DNA of 64,000 nucleotides from Anaerolineae bacterium (GCA_023384415.1 JAHDWJ010000021.1:32001-96000); one strand, 5' to 3'. Numbered from the stretch's first letter, positions 53,959-63,378 are shown. Program-made: numbers and translations. The notes: generated by a model not told the origin, from the sequence alone.

Positions 53959-54489
53959 TTAGAGAATGTCCGGCAGCACATACGCCGCATACCAGGTGGC
54001 AATGGTTCCCCGGTGGGCCTGGGCCCAACAGCCCCATACCTGCTCCACGTATGCTTTCACTTTTTCACTCCGGGCCGCTGGGGTGGGCAGGGCCACAATG
54101 TCGGCAATGGTGATGGTATCGGCAAAGGAAGGGGGGATGAGCCAATGGAAGCGGCCGCGTTTAGTTGTTCGCTGCTCTCGTAAAGGGCGGAGTCGGAGCC
54201 ATAATGCCCGCTCCATTCCCACCCCACGCTCCAGCACCCCATACAACGTCAACGTATGCACCGCCACTGATTGGATCGCCTGATCCGAAGGCACCCCTGG
54301 ATGCTGCGCCGCATACGCATCTACCAGCAGGGTATTATAAGGGGAAGGGGCCAACGGTGGTTCACCCCCATTCAGCAAATTGCTGTACAACGTCCAACAG
54401 GCCGATGACGCCCCAATATATCGGTGGGTAGGGCCATCTGCTGGGGGTAGCAAAGCGCGGCAATCAGGGCATGGTTCAAGTGATGTCAT
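53959..54489 (-). CDS. DUF5946 family protein
   Basis: 176 residues, no known function. The N-terminal CPDCRALLP pair of cysteines, then THRYIGASSACWTLYSNLLN, then VDAYAAQHPGVPSDQAIQSV and AVHTLTLYGVLERG. These match the DUF5946 family of small cytosolic proteins. A CxxC zinc-ribbon-like start suggests a metal site (inference). It lies divergent from the radical SAM gene, about 170 nt apart. One octamer is present (54150). Confidence 0.75.
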   Translation of the reverse strand: MTSLEPCPDCRALLPPADGPTHRYIGASSACWTLYSNLLNGGEPPLAPSPYNTLLVDAYAAQHPGVPSDQAIQSVAVHTLTLYGVLERGVGMERALWLRLRPLREQRTTKRGRFHWLIPPSFADTITIADIVALPTPAARSEKVKAYVEQVWGCWAQAHRGTIATWYAAYVLPDIL

Positions 54490-54619
54490 AGGACAGTTCC
54501 ATTTCCGTTAAAATCAGATCAAAAAGAGGGCCAGCATATGGAATAGTAACAAGGGGGGCCTCAATCAGCCACCCTACAACAGTTAGCCAGAAAAAAAGGT
54601 TGCCTTAGAGCCACGACTC

Positions 54620-54648
54620 TTGCGATAATTGAACTTATGTTCTATAAT
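54620..54648 (+). promoter_or_regulatory. Promoter of the radical SAM gene, probably leaderless
   Basis: TTGCGA (54620-54625), 17 nt, TATAAT (54643-54648). The ATG of the gene is 54656, only seven bases after the -10 box, so transcription would start at or next to the first codon: a leaderless mRNA. No ribosome-binding site is visible for this ATG. Confidence 0.55.
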
Positions 54649-54655
54649 CCTGGGC

Positions 54656-55837
54656 ATGGATACCCTGATTAAATTGCAGGATATAGCTGTCAATATGCAC
54701 CTGGAGCCGGCTGAGGAAGTGCAGATTTCTCCTACGGTAGCCCCGTGTGGGCAGGTCGTTTCCCGGGAGCGGCGGCCGCAGCAGGAATTAGGGATTTTCC
54801 ACGCGGCCGCGAACGGCCGCACCGTCCCCATCCTCAAAACGATGCTCACCACCGCCTGTGAGCGCAACTGCTTTTACTGCCCCTTCCGGGCCGGCCGCAA
54901 CAGCTACCGCCGCACCACCGTCAAACCCGAAGAGATGGCTAAAGTAACCATGGACATGGCCCGTGCTGGCCTGGTTCGTGGCCTCTTTCTTAGCTCTGGC
55001 ATCATCGGCGGGGGAGTCAAAACCCAGGATCGGCTCATCAAAACTATCGAAATTTTGCGCCACCAGTACGGCTTTCGCGGCTACATTCACCTCAAAATTA
55101 TGCCTGGGGCCGAGCAAGCTCAGGTAGAGCGGGCAGCCCAACTGGCTGACCGGCTCTCGATTAACCTGGAAGCCCCCAACGACCAACGTCTCCATCTCCT
55201 GGCCCCCATGAAGCAGTTTAGCCAGGAGCTGCTGCGGCCGCTGCAATGGGTACAGCAGCTTCGGGCCAGGCAGCTTCCCCACCATACCTGGAACGGCAAA
55301 TGGCCTTCCACCGTTACCCAGTTCGTTGTGGGGGCGGTGGGGGAGTCTGATGTGGAGATTCTCAGCACCTCAGAGCATCTGTACCGGCAGGAGCGGCTCA
55401 CCCGTGCTTACTTCTCCGCCTTTCACCCCATCGAGGACACGCCGCTGGAAAATGTCGCGGCCGCGTCCCCCCTGCGTGAACACCGTCTTTACCAGGCTTC
55501 CTTCCTCTTCCGGGATTATGGCTTTACCCTGGAAGAGATGCCCTTCGATGAGCAAGGTCATCTGCCTCTGGATGAAGACCCCAAACTGGCCTGGGCCAAA
55601 CTGAACTTGTTTGACGCCCCGGTTGAAGTGAACCGGGCTTCGCGGGATGAGCTGCTGCGTGTGCCAGGGATTGGGCCCAAGGGCGCGGCCGCTATTCTCA
55701 CTGCTCGCCGCCAGGGGACGCTGCGTGATCTGCGTGATTTGCAACAAATTGGCGTTCGCACTGGCCGCTTACAAAATTATGTGACGTTGGCTGGGGCGCG
55801 GCCGCGGCGGTTCACCCAATCCCGCCTTGACCTTTAA
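54656..55837 (+). CDS. Radical SAM protein with helix-hairpin-helix domain (putative DNA modification/repair)
   Basis: 393 residues. The radical SAM cysteines are in TTACERNCFYCPFRAGRN (CxxxCxxC). Fe-S and SAM-binding regions continue with SSGIIGGGVKTQDRLI. The C-terminus ends in a helix-hairpin-helix DNA-binding motif (VNRASRDELLRVPGIGPKGA, then AILTARRQ). It matches the TIGR03916-type family (COG4277), usually described as a putative DNA modification/repair radical SAM protein encoded next to a uracil-DNA glycosylase-like protein. No UDG gene is next to it here, so the partner is elsewhere or absent. Start at MDTLIKLQDIAV; TTG at 54629 is less likely. Confidence 0.85.
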   Translation: MDTLIKLQDIAVNMHLEPAEEVQISPTVAPCGQVVSRERRPQQELGIFHAAANGRTVPILKTMLTTACERNCFYCPFRAGRNSYRRTTVKPEEMAKVTMDMARAGLVRGLFLSSGIIGGGVKTQDRLIKTIEILRHQYGFRGYIHLKIMPGAEQAQVERAAQLADRLSINLEAPNDQRLHLLAPMKQFSQELLRPLQWVQQLRARQLPHHTWNGKWPSTVTQFVVGAVGESDVEILSTSEHLYRQERLTRAYFSAFHPIEDTPLENVAAASPLREHRLYQASFLFRDYGFTLEEMPFDEQGHLPLDEDPKLAWAKLNLFDAPVEVNRASRDELLRVPGIGPKGAAAILTARRQGTLRDLRDLQQIGVRTGRLQNYVTLAGARPRRFTQSRLDL

Positions 55838-55865
55838 GGGTCGGCAAAGTTGCAAAGTAAAATCG

Positions 55866-55912
55866 CTCTTGCCCCTCTGCCCCTCTCCCACTCTGCCACT
55901 CTGCCTCCTTTT
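55866..55912. repeat. Pyrimidine-rich CCCCTCTG / CACTCTGC word repeat
   Basis: TTGCCCCTCTGCCCCTCTCC then CACTCTGCCACTCTGCCTCC, a quasi-tandem spacer just upstream of the squalene-cyclase-fold gene. Confidence 0.6.
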
Positions 55913-55925
55913 TCTCAGATTCAAT

Positions 55926-56825
55926 ATGAAACTAACCCCCGAAAAGTTTATCCAGGCCGAAACATTGATTCGAAGCAGCGGCCGCGAGCTGGATCAGCGG
56001 TTGTTCGATTTTCATTTCCAGAATGGCCCGGCTGAGGCGGTGCTGAACGCTCTGGCAGCCTACCAAAATGAAGACGGCGGCTTTGGTCACGCCCTGGAGC
56101 CAGATTTTCGCCTGCCCACTTCTTCCCCTATGGCTACATCGGTGGCATTTCAGGTCATGGTGGCCGTGGACGCGGCCGCAGATCACCCTCTGGTACAAGA
56201 TGGCATCCGCTATCTGCTCTCTACCTATCATAAGGAAGGGGGGTATTGGCCTAAAACCCCGGCTGCGGTCAACGACTATCCCCACGCTCCCTGGTGGCAC
56301 GTTGGCGATAACCCCATACCGGACGAAGAGGCATGGCCTAACCCTACCACCGAACTCATCGGTTATCTTTATCGGTACGATTCATTGGTGCCGGCCGAAT
56401 TTTTGGCAGAGGTGACGGCACGCGCCCAACAAAACCTCAATGCTCTCACCCTTTTTGCGGATCGGTACAGCCTGCTTTGTTGGCTGCGGGCCGTGCCGGA
56501 ACTGCCCGCCCTGCTGCGGACCCCCGCTGAGGCTAAAATCTGCGACACCTTCGCCAGTTGGTACCCATTCAACCCTGACACGCTGCATGAACTCAATTTG
56601 CTGACCTTTGCCCCATCCCCGGACTCCCTGTTGGCTTCAATATACAGCCAGGTAATGCGGCCGCAGCTTGACGCCCTGGTACAGGCTCAAGAAGAAGATG
56701 GGGGATGGTCGCCGGCCTGGGCGTGGGGTCAGTATGAGGATATGTGGACGGTGGCTAGAGGGGAATGGCGCGGCCGCATCACTTTAGAAAACCTCTTAAC
56801 TTTAGTTACCTGGGATTATTTATGA
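55926..56825 (+). CDS. Squalene-cyclase/prenyltransferase-fold (alpha/alpha toroid) protein
   Basis: 299 residues. Repeats of the alpha/alpha-toroid type: QNEDGGFGHALEPDF (a QW-like motif), GIRYLLSTYHKEGGYW and AQEEDGGWSPAWAWGQYED. The DGGFG and EDGGW turns are the hallmark of terpene-cyclase, prenyltransferase and related folds. The catalytic DxDD-type acids of true cyclases are not visible, so it is likely a non-catalytic or different-function member. It starts at MKLTPEKFIQAE; the longer ORF to 55827 overlaps the radical SAM stop and is spacer. It may be co-transcribed with the radical SAM gene (89-nt gap). Confidence 0.72.
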   Translation: MKLTPEKFIQAETLIRSSGRELDQRLFDFHFQNGPAEAVLNALAAYQNEDGGFGHALEPDFRLPTSSPMATSVAFQVMVAVDAAADHPLVQDGIRYLLSTYHKEGGYWPKTPAAVNDYPHAPWWHVGDNPIPDEEAWPNPTTELIGYLYRYDSLVPAEFLAEVTARAQQNLNALTLFADRYSLLCWLRAVPELPALLRTPAEAKICDTFASWYPFNPDTLHELNLLTFAPSPDSLLASIYSQVMRPQLDALVQAQEEDGGWSPAWAWGQYEDMWTVARGEWRGRITLENLLTLVTWDYL

Positions 56826-56844
56826 GGCAGTGGATTCATCCGGC

Positions 56845-56873
56845 TTGAATTTGCCTCTAGCTTAAAGTATACT
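56845..56873 (+). promoter_or_regulatory. Sigma-70-type promoter of the surface protein gene
   Basis: TTGAAT (56845-56850), 17 nt, TATACT (56868-56873), close to the consensus. The transcript would have a 150-nt leader before ATG 57030, which has AGGAGG five bases upstream. Confidence 0.55.
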
Positions 56874-57029
56874 AGCCGTAATGACTCATTTTCCATTAAG
56901 GTTAATGGGTCTCAATAAACAGCCATTACTGACTCAGCGATAGTAATATAAAAGAGAAAATTATCGCCCAGTTCTGCGTGGTAAGCAGGTGTGGCTGTTC
57001 AATCACCAAACCAATAGTTAGGAGGAACA

Positions 57030-58310
57030 ATGATGATGAGAAAAACACGTGTTTTATTTGTGTTGGCAATTATCCTGGCCTTGGTGGTCATGACTGTTCC
57101 AGGAGTGATGGCTAACTCAGGGTCACCTGCCAGAGAAACAATTTTTGACGGTGCCGGCACTGGGGTAGGGCCATCTGGCCCGGCTGGGCCAGCACATGTT
57201 ATCGCCGGTTCAGTTTTGCATAATAATGGCCCAGTAATTACCCACCCAGGTGGTGGGGCCGGTGGATCTGATGCCAGTTCTTTGCAGACAGCTTTGGGGT
57301 TAACTATCTTTGGTTTTGGCCACGCTCTTTCTTCCGGTTTCCGTGTTGCCGATGACTTCACGGTTACGGACCCTGGTGGCTGGCAAGTAGATCATCTGTA
57401 TTTTTATGGTTATCAAACCGGTTCAACAACAACGCCAACGATCAACAATATCAATTTCCGTATTTGGAATGGCGCCCCCAATGCGGGTGGCTCAGTTGTT
57501 TTTGGCGATACGACGACCAATCGTTTAGCTTCTGCTACCTGGTCCAATATTTATCGAGCCCAGGATACTACTATTACCAATAACCAACGCCCCCTTATGC
57601 TGATTCAGGCCACTGCAGGTGTTACCCTGCCACCCGGGACGTATTGGGTAGATTGGCAAATGGGTGGTACGTTGGCTTCTGGCCCCTGGGCACCACCCAT
57701 TTCTATCCTTGGTACAACAGTAACAGGGAATGGATTGCAATTTGATCCTGCCGGGGGTGGTGTATGGAATGCTCTGGTTGATGGTGCCAGTGGTCAAGGG
57801 CTGCCCTTCCAGGTAATTGGTTCTATTTTGGGTGGTCCTGATCCGGGCATTGTCATGACCAAGACGGTGGGTACTGTGCCTGCTACTTGTGCTACTACCA
57901 GCAGTACCTCTGCCCCTTATGGCAGCACGGTTTATTACTGCTACACAGTAGAGAATACCGGAAACATCACCCTAACCCATCATACGGTCGTTGATGATGT
58001 AATGGGTACCGTCCTGGGACCAGATGCGTCGTATGCTTTAGTTCCTGGGGCTACCTTCTCATTCATTGAGCCATATACCCTGACCTCAGAATCGGTGACC
58101 AATGTTGCTGTATGGACAGCCTCGATTAGTGGGACGGCCATTGTGGCGACAGCTACCGGGACGGCTACAGTGACTGGCTCCCCAACGGATGTCACCCTGA
58201 CTGGCTTTAGCGGTGGCAGCGGGGCTATTGTATATACCTTGCCGCTGTTGGCTCTGGTCTTGCTGGCGGCCGCGGGCCTGTTTGTCACCCTGCGTCGGCA
58301 GAATGGCTAA
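57030..58310 (+). CDS. Surface-anchored protein with DUF11-like repeat domain
   Basis: 426 residues. A signal peptide (VLFVLAIILALVVMTVPGVMA) is followed by a Gly/Ser/Thr-rich region, then a DUF11-like beta-sandwich (KTVGTVPATCATTSSTSAPY, then YYCYTVENTGNITLTHHTVV), and a C-terminal membrane anchor (AIVYTLPLLALVLLAAAGLF) with a short basic tail (LRRQNG). It is an anchored extracellular protein of unknown role, possibly structural or adhesive. Composition differs from neighbours: the coding part has only one octamer (58268, in the anchor) over 1.28 kb. A strong terminator follows. Confidence 0.75.
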   Translation: MMMRKTRVLFVLAIILALVVMTVPGVMANSGSPARETIFDGAGTGVGPSGPAGPAHVIAGSVLHNNGPVITHPGGGAGGSDASSLQTALGLTIFGFGHALSSGFRVADDFTVTDPGGWQVDHLYFYGYQTGSTTTPTINNINFRIWNGAPNAGGSVVFGDTTTNRLASATWSNIYRAQDTTITNNQRPLMLIQATAGVTLPPGTYWVDWQMGGTLASGPWAPPISILGTTVTGNGLQFDPAGGGVWNALVDGASGQGLPFQVIGSILGGPDPGIVMTKTVGTVPATCATTSSTSAPYGSTVYYCYTVENTGNITLTHHTVVDDVMGTVLGPDASYALVPGATFSFIEPYTLTSESVTNVAVWTASISGTAIVATATGTATVTGSPTDVTLTGFSGGSGAIVYTLPLLALVLLAAAGLFVTLRRQNG

Positions 58311-58388
58311 TGATTGTTAGCCAGATATTCAACTTCTCTAGTTAAGTTGAACTTTTACTAGGGCCGTTTTGGCCCACACCTGTAAATG

Positions 58389-58422
58389 AAAAAGCGGAAC
58401 TGTAGCTACAGTTCCGCTTTTT
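58389..58422 (+). terminator. Strong intrinsic terminator
   Basis: AAAAAGCGGAACTGTA and TACAGTTCCGCTTTTT form a perfect 16-bp stem with a GC loop, ending in a T-tract. It ends the surface protein gene and can act in both directions, so it also serves the convergent esterase gene. Confidence 0.88.
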
Positions 58423-58460
58423 GTTTGCCGATTTAGAGTTGACAGGTTTTCAGGCACCAG

Positions 58461-59255
58461 TCAACTCTGGACGGAGCTGATTCGTTTAACCCAGCGGCTG
58501 AAAAAAGATCGCGGCCGCGTCCTCTGCTGCACAAACTCAGTTACCTTCTTAAATAACAGGGCCTGCTCCACATCCTCAGTCACCAGGTGGCCGCTGTGTT
58601 GGAGCAAAAATTTCTCTTTGTGGGTGGCCCCAATCTCCCGGTAAATGGTGTCAAAATTAGTCAGCGGTATCATCTCATCAGCCAGGGAGTGGATGATGAG
58701 GGCAGGGGCGGTAATTTTGGGTAAGCGCGGCCGCAGTTCTACCAACATATCCCGCAGCTCCGCAATCGCATGAACCGGCTGCACGGCGTAACGGGCATTG
58801 AGCTTTTGCGCCGGGTCAAACCCTTGTTTAGGGATATAGGGATAAACACGGGCAATGGTTCGAGCATAATTCATCCGCCAATCGGTAAGATCAATGGGGG
58901 CTTCCATTGTTACCAGGGCCGTGATTGGTTGCTCAGCCGCCAACAAGAGAGAAAGGCTGCCCCCCATAGACAGGCCAATCACCACAACTTCCTGGCATTG
59001 TTGGCGCAGCAGGTGATACCCATCCAAAACAGTGTAATACCAATCCTGCCAATGGGTGCGGGTCATATCCTCAGCGGTGGTGCCGTGGTGGGCTAGCCGG
59101 GGGCCATAGACGGTATACCCCTGGGCGGCCAGGTGCTGGCCTAAACTGAGCATCTCTTGGGGAGAGGCTGTAAACCCATGCACCAGCAGGCAGCCTACAT
59201 CGCGGCCGCGAAAGAAAAACGGTTCTGCCTGAGGTATAAAAGCTAATGCACTCAT
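58461..59255 (-). CDS. Carboxylesterase (Est30-type alpha/beta hydrolase)
   Basis: 264 residues. The start GCLLVHGFTASPQEML has the oxyanion HGF motif, the nucleophile elbow is GLSMGGSLSL (Ser), the Asp lies in HSLADEMIP, and the His in QHSGHLVTED. The layout matches monoacylglycerol lipase/Est30 esterases of Bacilli and Chloroflexota. Natural substrate unknown. I start at MSALAFIPQ with an AGGA site; the longer ORF adds seven residues. It converges with the surface protein gene. Confidence 0.88.
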   Translation of the reverse strand: MSALAFIPQAEPFFFRGRDVGCLLVHGFTASPQEMLSLGQHLAAQGYTVYGPRLAHHGTTAEDMTRTHWQDWYYTVLDGYHLLRQQCQEVVVIGLSMGGSLSLLLAAEQPITALVTMEAPIDLTDWRMNYARTIARVYPYIPKQGFDPAQKLNARYAVQPVHAIAELRDMLVELRPRLPKITAPALIIHSLADEMIPLTNFDTIYREIGATHKEKFLLQHSGHLVTEDVEQALLFKKVTEFVQQRTRPRSFFSRWVKRISSVQS

Positions 59256-59362
59256 CAGTAATCCTGGTTTAGGCAAGCCAAGGCCAAAGAGGTTTTGCTA
59301 CGAATTGGCACGAAGGGGAAAATAATCATTTGTGTTAATTCGCGCAATTCGTGGCTGGCCTC

Positions 59363-60874
59363 TTATACCTGGTTCTGTACTTGCAGCCACGCCTCATTCC
59401 GTTCGGCCATTGACGCGGGGCGGTGCAGTTCGGTGAGAACATCTTCTACATAAGCGGGGCGGCGCATACCTACCAATACGGATGTTACCCCCCGGGTTGT
59501 GCGTAAGGCCCGAACCGCCAGTTGACTCAGCGTCGCGGCCGCGGCCCAATCTGGCTCTATCGCTTTCACCTTCCCCTTTAACCGCTCGGTTTCATCCAGC
59601 GCCTGCTCCTGGTAATAGGCGGTAATGGCCGCAAAAGTATGGTTAGCTGCATCAATATAGGTTTCAATCCAGGTTTCTAACTCATTGGGTTTTTGCTTCA
59701 ACATCTCCAGAAAACGCAAGGCACTGTTAATCCGAGGAATCAGATACCCTGAACGAGTCTCCAGCCAGCGTTGATAGCTGTTGATCCCCAGCCAATACCC
59801 ATCTAACGCCTGACCCGCCGCCAGCATCCGCCCCAACTGCTCTTGCACATCGGCCGTAACCTCTAAGGCGGGTAGCAAATCCCGGTGTAGGACTACCTCT
59901 TGGGCGACCAGATTAGCGATGCGGGCATCTACCGCCGCCGGAGAGATATAATCGGGTTCTGGTAAATCAGCCAGGCGGGTAAGGCTGTTTTGTCGGTAGG
60001 CATTCAGCGGGCGATTGACCAGGACGAGCAGCTTTTGCTGCCAGGCAAATTCCAGCACGGTCTGGCCGTTTGGCTGGTTAATTTGGGTGGCCGCGCCAGG
60101 TTCCAGCAGGTTCATGGGCAGTTGGATCGCCCGGAAATGGTGCTGGGGGGTGAGGGATTGGGCGATTTCCCAGCAGGTGGTGAGGCAGGTAAATTCGGGA
60201 TGAGCGGCCGCGTATGGGAAGCTGTTTGAGCTAATGCCATAATATTGGATGCGGCCGCGTTCCACCTCTTTTTCCAGGTGGGCAAATGCCAGACGGATGC
60301 GCCGGTAATATTCACTGCGAGCCTCTTCTAAAGAAAAAGGCTGGTTTTTGGCCCAACTGAGGTAATATTCAGGGTTATGGAGCAAATAAAAATCAACTGT
60401 TTCCATATTGAGCCGTCGCAAGCTGCGGCCAATTTGATCGGCCAGGAACTCTGGGTGAATACAATGCTCCAAATCACTCATATATTCCACCAGATCGGGG
60501 AATGGCTGGCCATTCTCCTTGCGCTGTTGGCTCAGGGTATAGTTGCTTCCCTGGAGATACCCCCCTTTGGTGACGATGATAAGCTGCTCGCGTAGGGTGC
60601 GGCCGCGACCAATAAGATCGTTAATTACCTGCCCTACCAACTCTTCTGAGCCACCATTCGCATAATTGGCACTGGTATCAATCAGATTGATACCCTGAGT
60701 GAGGGCCAGAGTTAGAGCTTCTTGAAAAATGGGGATGCCGGTATCTACCCGGTAGCCGCCAAACCCGACCTGGCTTAGGGAAAGGCCAGTAGTGATAGAT
60801 TGATTAAACATGGGGCTAGGGAACGCGGCCGCGACTTGTTCTGTACCCTTTTTAGTTGCAAACCCTTTGATCAT
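59363..60874 (-). CDS. Aldo/keto reductase family protein
   Basis: About 503 residues. The aldo/keto reductase barrel covers the first 320 or so: LSQVGFGGYRVD, INLIDTSANYANGGSEELVG (with the catalytic Asp and Tyr), and DFYLLHNPEYYLSW; the later HHFRAIQLPMNLLE is the usual core. It is longer than typical AKRs (about 320-340) with a C-terminal helical extension of unknown role (TYIDAANHTFAAITAYYQEQ). The substrate is unknown. Start at MIKGFATKKG with GGAG six bases upstream. It stands alone on the minus strand. Confidence 0.85.
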   Translation of the reverse strand: MIKGFATKKGTEQVAAAFPSPMFNQSITTGLSLSQVGFGGYRVDTGIPIFQEALTLALTQGINLIDTSANYANGGSEELVGQVINDLIGRGRTLREQLIIVTKGGYLQGSNYTLSQQRKENGQPFPDLVEYMSDLEHCIHPEFLADQIGRSLRRLNMETVDFYLLHNPEYYLSWAKNQPFSLEEARSEYYRRIRLAFAHLEKEVERGRIQYYGISSNSFPYAAAHPEFTCLTTCWEIAQSLTPQHHFRAIQLPMNLLEPGAATQINQPNGQTVLEFAWQQKLLVLVNRPLNAYRQNSLTRLADLPEPDYISPAAVDARIANLVAQEVVLHRDLLPALEVTADVQEQLGRMLAAGQALDGYWLGINSYQRWLETRSGYLIPRINSALRFLEMLKQKPNELETWIETYIDAANHTFAAITAYYQEQALDETERLKGKVKAIEPDWAAAATLSQLAVRALRTTRGVTSVLVGMRRPAYVEDVLTELHRPASMAERNEAWLQVQNQV

Positions 60875-60907
60875 AGTTGACTCCAGATGAAAAAATGCCA
60901 AACTTTA

Positions 60908-60935
60908 TTGTACCCTATTCAAGCCCGACTATAAT
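60908..60935 (+). promoter_or_regulatory. Promoter of the small membrane protein gene
   Basis: TTGTAC (60908-60913), 16 nt, TATAAT (60930-60935). The ATG at 60977 is preceded by GGGAGG. Confidence 0.5.
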
Positions 60936-60976
60936 GCTATAGACCTTCGTCCTTAATTTCACAAGGGAGGCACATA

Positions 60977-61507
60977 ATGGCAGAGCTAATAACAGCGGTT
61001 GCGGCCGCACTTCCACAGAGCATTTTGATCGGTGTTGTAGTAGGAATGTTAGTTTATTCCCTACGTGGCCCGAAAGCTGGTACCGCCATAGCCCAGTTTT
61101 TCTTGGGCTTGTCCCTGGGCATCATTATCGGGTGTATCTTTAATATCACCCAGGTATTAAATGTTGTCGCTGCTGTTCAAGCATCGGCGGGGCTGCGGGG
61201 AAGTGGGATCATAAATTTGGGTCTGGCTCCGGCCGAACTGCGGATTCTCGTTCAACGGTTACTCCTGTGGGGGGGAGCTGGTGGGGCCATTGGCCTCCTG
61301 CGAGTAGAGCCAGGTGAGATGGCCAGCGGTGTATATTATGGGGCCTTAATGGGTATTGTGGCTGGGGTGATTGTAGCCACCGCTCTCCACTTGATTGGCC
61401 TGGAGTTATCAGAGCTATATTACCTGGGCGTTAATGCCGTCGTTGTGACCGCACTGCTCCTTTTTGCCAGCATTCAAGCAGATAAGAGGCGTACACACAT
61501 TCGTTGA
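60977..61507 (+). CDS. Small multi-pass membrane protein of unknown function
   Basis: 176 residues with four or five hydrophobic helices (SILIGVVVGMLVYSL, AQFFLGLSLGIIIGCIF, GIVAGVIVATALHLIGL, VNAVVVTALLLFASI) and a basic C-terminal tail KRRTHIR. No conserved domain recognised. It lies 22 nt before a D-serine dehydratase-like gene in the same direction, so a transporter or regulatory role for that enzyme is possible by context only. Confidence 0.6.
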   Translation: MAELITAVAAALPQSILIGVVVGMLVYSLRGPKAGTAIAQFFLGLSLGIIIGCIFNITQVLNVVAAVQASAGLRGSGIINLGLAPAELRILVQRLLLWGGAGGAIGLLRVEPGEMASGVYYGALMGIVAGVIVATALHLIGLELSELYYLGVNAVVVTALLLFASIQADKRRTHIR

Positions 61508-61529
61508 GAGTGGATCTTGGGGGATTTAC

Positions 61530-62624
61530 ATGGTCAAGATAGAGAAGCCGACCTTGTTGCTGGATGAAAGCAAAGTCAAACGGAATATCAGCCGGATGGT
61601 GCAAAAAGCCAATCGGTGTGGGGTAAGGCTGCGGCCGCATTTCAAAACCCATCAGTCAGCCACCATTGGTGAATGGTTTCGTGCCCAGGGTATCACATCC
61701 ATTACCGTTTCTTCGGTGGACATGGCTCTCTATTTTGCCCACCATGGCTGGGACGACATTACCATCGCTTTCCCTGTAAACTGGCTGGAAATTGCCAAAC
61801 TCAACCACCTGGCTCAAACCATTCGCCTTCATCTCCTGGTAGAATCAGTCGAGACGGGACAGTTCCTGGCCGCTCAGTTGCACCATCCAGCTTCCATCTG
61901 GCTCAAAATAGATACTGGCTATGGGCGCACTGGCATTCCCTGGACAGAGAAACAGAAGATCATTGAAGTCGCTAATGCAGTTGCGGCCGCGAGCCATCTT
62001 ACCCTTACGGGACTCCTAACCCATGCCGGCCATGCCTATGGCCCTACCAACAAAGCCCAGGCCACGGATCTCTATCACGAAACTGTCACCCGTTTGCAAT
62101 CCGCCCGAGACAGCCTGGCATATCCCGGCTTACTGCTTTCGCTGGGCGATACGCCTACCTGTACTCTAGCAGAAACCCTGACCGGCATAGATGAAATCCG
62201 CCCTGGCAACTTTGTCTTCTACGACTACATGCAAGCCTACCATGGCGTCTGCACCCCCGATGACATCGCTATTGCCCTGGCTTGCCCCATTGTTGCCCGC
62301 CATCCAGAACGGCAGCAGCTTCTCATCTATGGCGGGGCCATCCACCTCTCCAAAGAACACCTCACTTTGCCCAACGGTCATTTTCACTTTGGGGCCCTTG
62401 CCCTACCTACCGAATCAGGTTGGAGCGATCCCATTCCCAACGCCTATGTGAGCCGTCTCAGCCAGGAGCATGGGCAGGTTCAAGCCGACCCGGCTTTTAT
62501 TGAGCAATGTAAGATAGGTGATTGGCTCCTAGTCCTCCCTATCCACTCTTGTCTCACGGCCAACTTGCGTCAGGCTTACCTGACCCTCACTAGTGAGGTC
62601 ATCCCCATGGCCGGCATCTTGTGA
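61530..62624 (+). CDS. D-serine/D-threonine dehydratase-type PLP enzyme
   Basis: 364 residues, fold type III PLP enzyme (alanine racemase-like N-terminal barrel, DSD1-type C-terminus). The start KPTLLLDESKVKRNISRMVQ and PHFKTHQSATI carries the PLP lysine in HFKTH. The core LKIDTGYGRTGI and the metal site PIHSCLTANL near the C-terminus follow; the H-x-C pair fits the zinc site of D-serine dehydratases, whereas D-threonine aldolases have H-x-D. Hence a D-amino acid eliminase is more likely than an aldolase; the substrate is unproven. Start at MVKIEKP; the ORF to 61464 overlaps the upstream gene. Confidence 0.85.
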   Translation: MVKIEKPTLLLDESKVKRNISRMVQKANRCGVRLRPHFKTHQSATIGEWFRAQGITSITVSSVDMALYFAHHGWDDITIAFPVNWLEIAKLNHLAQTIRLHLLVESVETGQFLAAQLHHPASIWLKIDTGYGRTGIPWTEKQKIIEVANAVAAASHLTLTGLLTHAGHAYGPTNKAQATDLYHETVTRLQSARDSLAYPGLLLSLGDTPTCTLAETLTGIDEIRPGNFVFYDYMQAYHGVCTPDDIAIALACPIVARHPERQQLLIYGGAIHLSKEHLTLPNGHFHFGALALPTESGWSDPIPNAYVSRLSQEHGQVQADPAFIEQCKIGDWLLVLPIHSCLTANLRQAYLTLTSEVIPMAGIL

Positions 62625-62679
62625 AGTCAAGGACAGTCTATAATCTTAAATTACAAACCCCCAACCATAAACACACCAG

Positions 62680-63153
62680 TTAATCCTTCTCTCGATCCCC
62701 AAAAATTGAGATGCCATGGCGCATCACCAGTTCTCCACCAAACCACCCCCCTACAGTAATCAGCAAGGTCGTTAGAAAAGATAAGATCAAGCCTAAATAA
62801 ACAATATATGCTTCTGGCTTGTCTCCGAGGCGAAACAAAATATTAAGCAATGCCAATGTCAGAGCCACGACATTGACGATAAAATGGATCCATCCGGCCC
62901 GCTTAGCTTTGTCCGGTACAACGGTAAAAAAGTCAATTGCCCCTAGAATCGCGGCCGCGATCCCCCCCAGCAACCCCACCCCAATCAACCATACCGATGC
63001 CCTGGCCCAAAAAGCCGCATCTCCAGTAAGCCAGTAGCCAATATCCGTTAAAAATCCGCCAATCAAAAAAGCGATAGGAAAATCTACCAACACCGGATGT
63101 AAAGCATGACCAAACATCGCGGCTTTACTCGGAACACCTTTGGGTTGACGCAT
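62680..63153 (-). CDS. DUF2231-domain membrane protein
   Basis: About 157 residues, four transmembrane segments. The opening MFGHALHPVLVDFPIAFLIG carries the conserved His residues of DUF2231 (HP-x-L). The rest continues with GGIAAAILGAIDFFTVVP and FIVNVVALTLALLNILFRLG. Such proteins are often near redox or electron transport genes; the function is unknown. Two ATGs in a row: the ribosome-binding site AAGGAGG favours the second (63153), spacing five; the first (63156) would be too close. Confidence 0.82.
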   Translation of the reverse strand: MRQPKGVPSKAAMFGHALHPVLVDFPIAFLIGGFLTDIGYWLTGDAAFWARASVWLIGVGLLGGIAAAILGAIDFFTVVPDKAKRAGWIHFIVNVVALTLALLNILFRLGDKPEAYIVYLGLILSFLTTLLITVGGWFGGELVMRHGISIFGDREKD

Positions 63154-63378
63154 CATTACCTCCTTAAAGTTCATAATGCCTTGTCGTACATATCATGGGA
63201 AACATGCCCATCATACGACAAAACTTTTTCCTTTGTCACCTGTATATAGTGAGTAATGCAGAGCATACCAGGCAGGAATTCAACTCTCCGACGCGGCCGC
63301 GAGAATCGGCACACCCCTGTTACCTAGGACACATTCCCCAGGTTCAACAGGCGACAAAAAATTTGCCTAAAATTCCCC

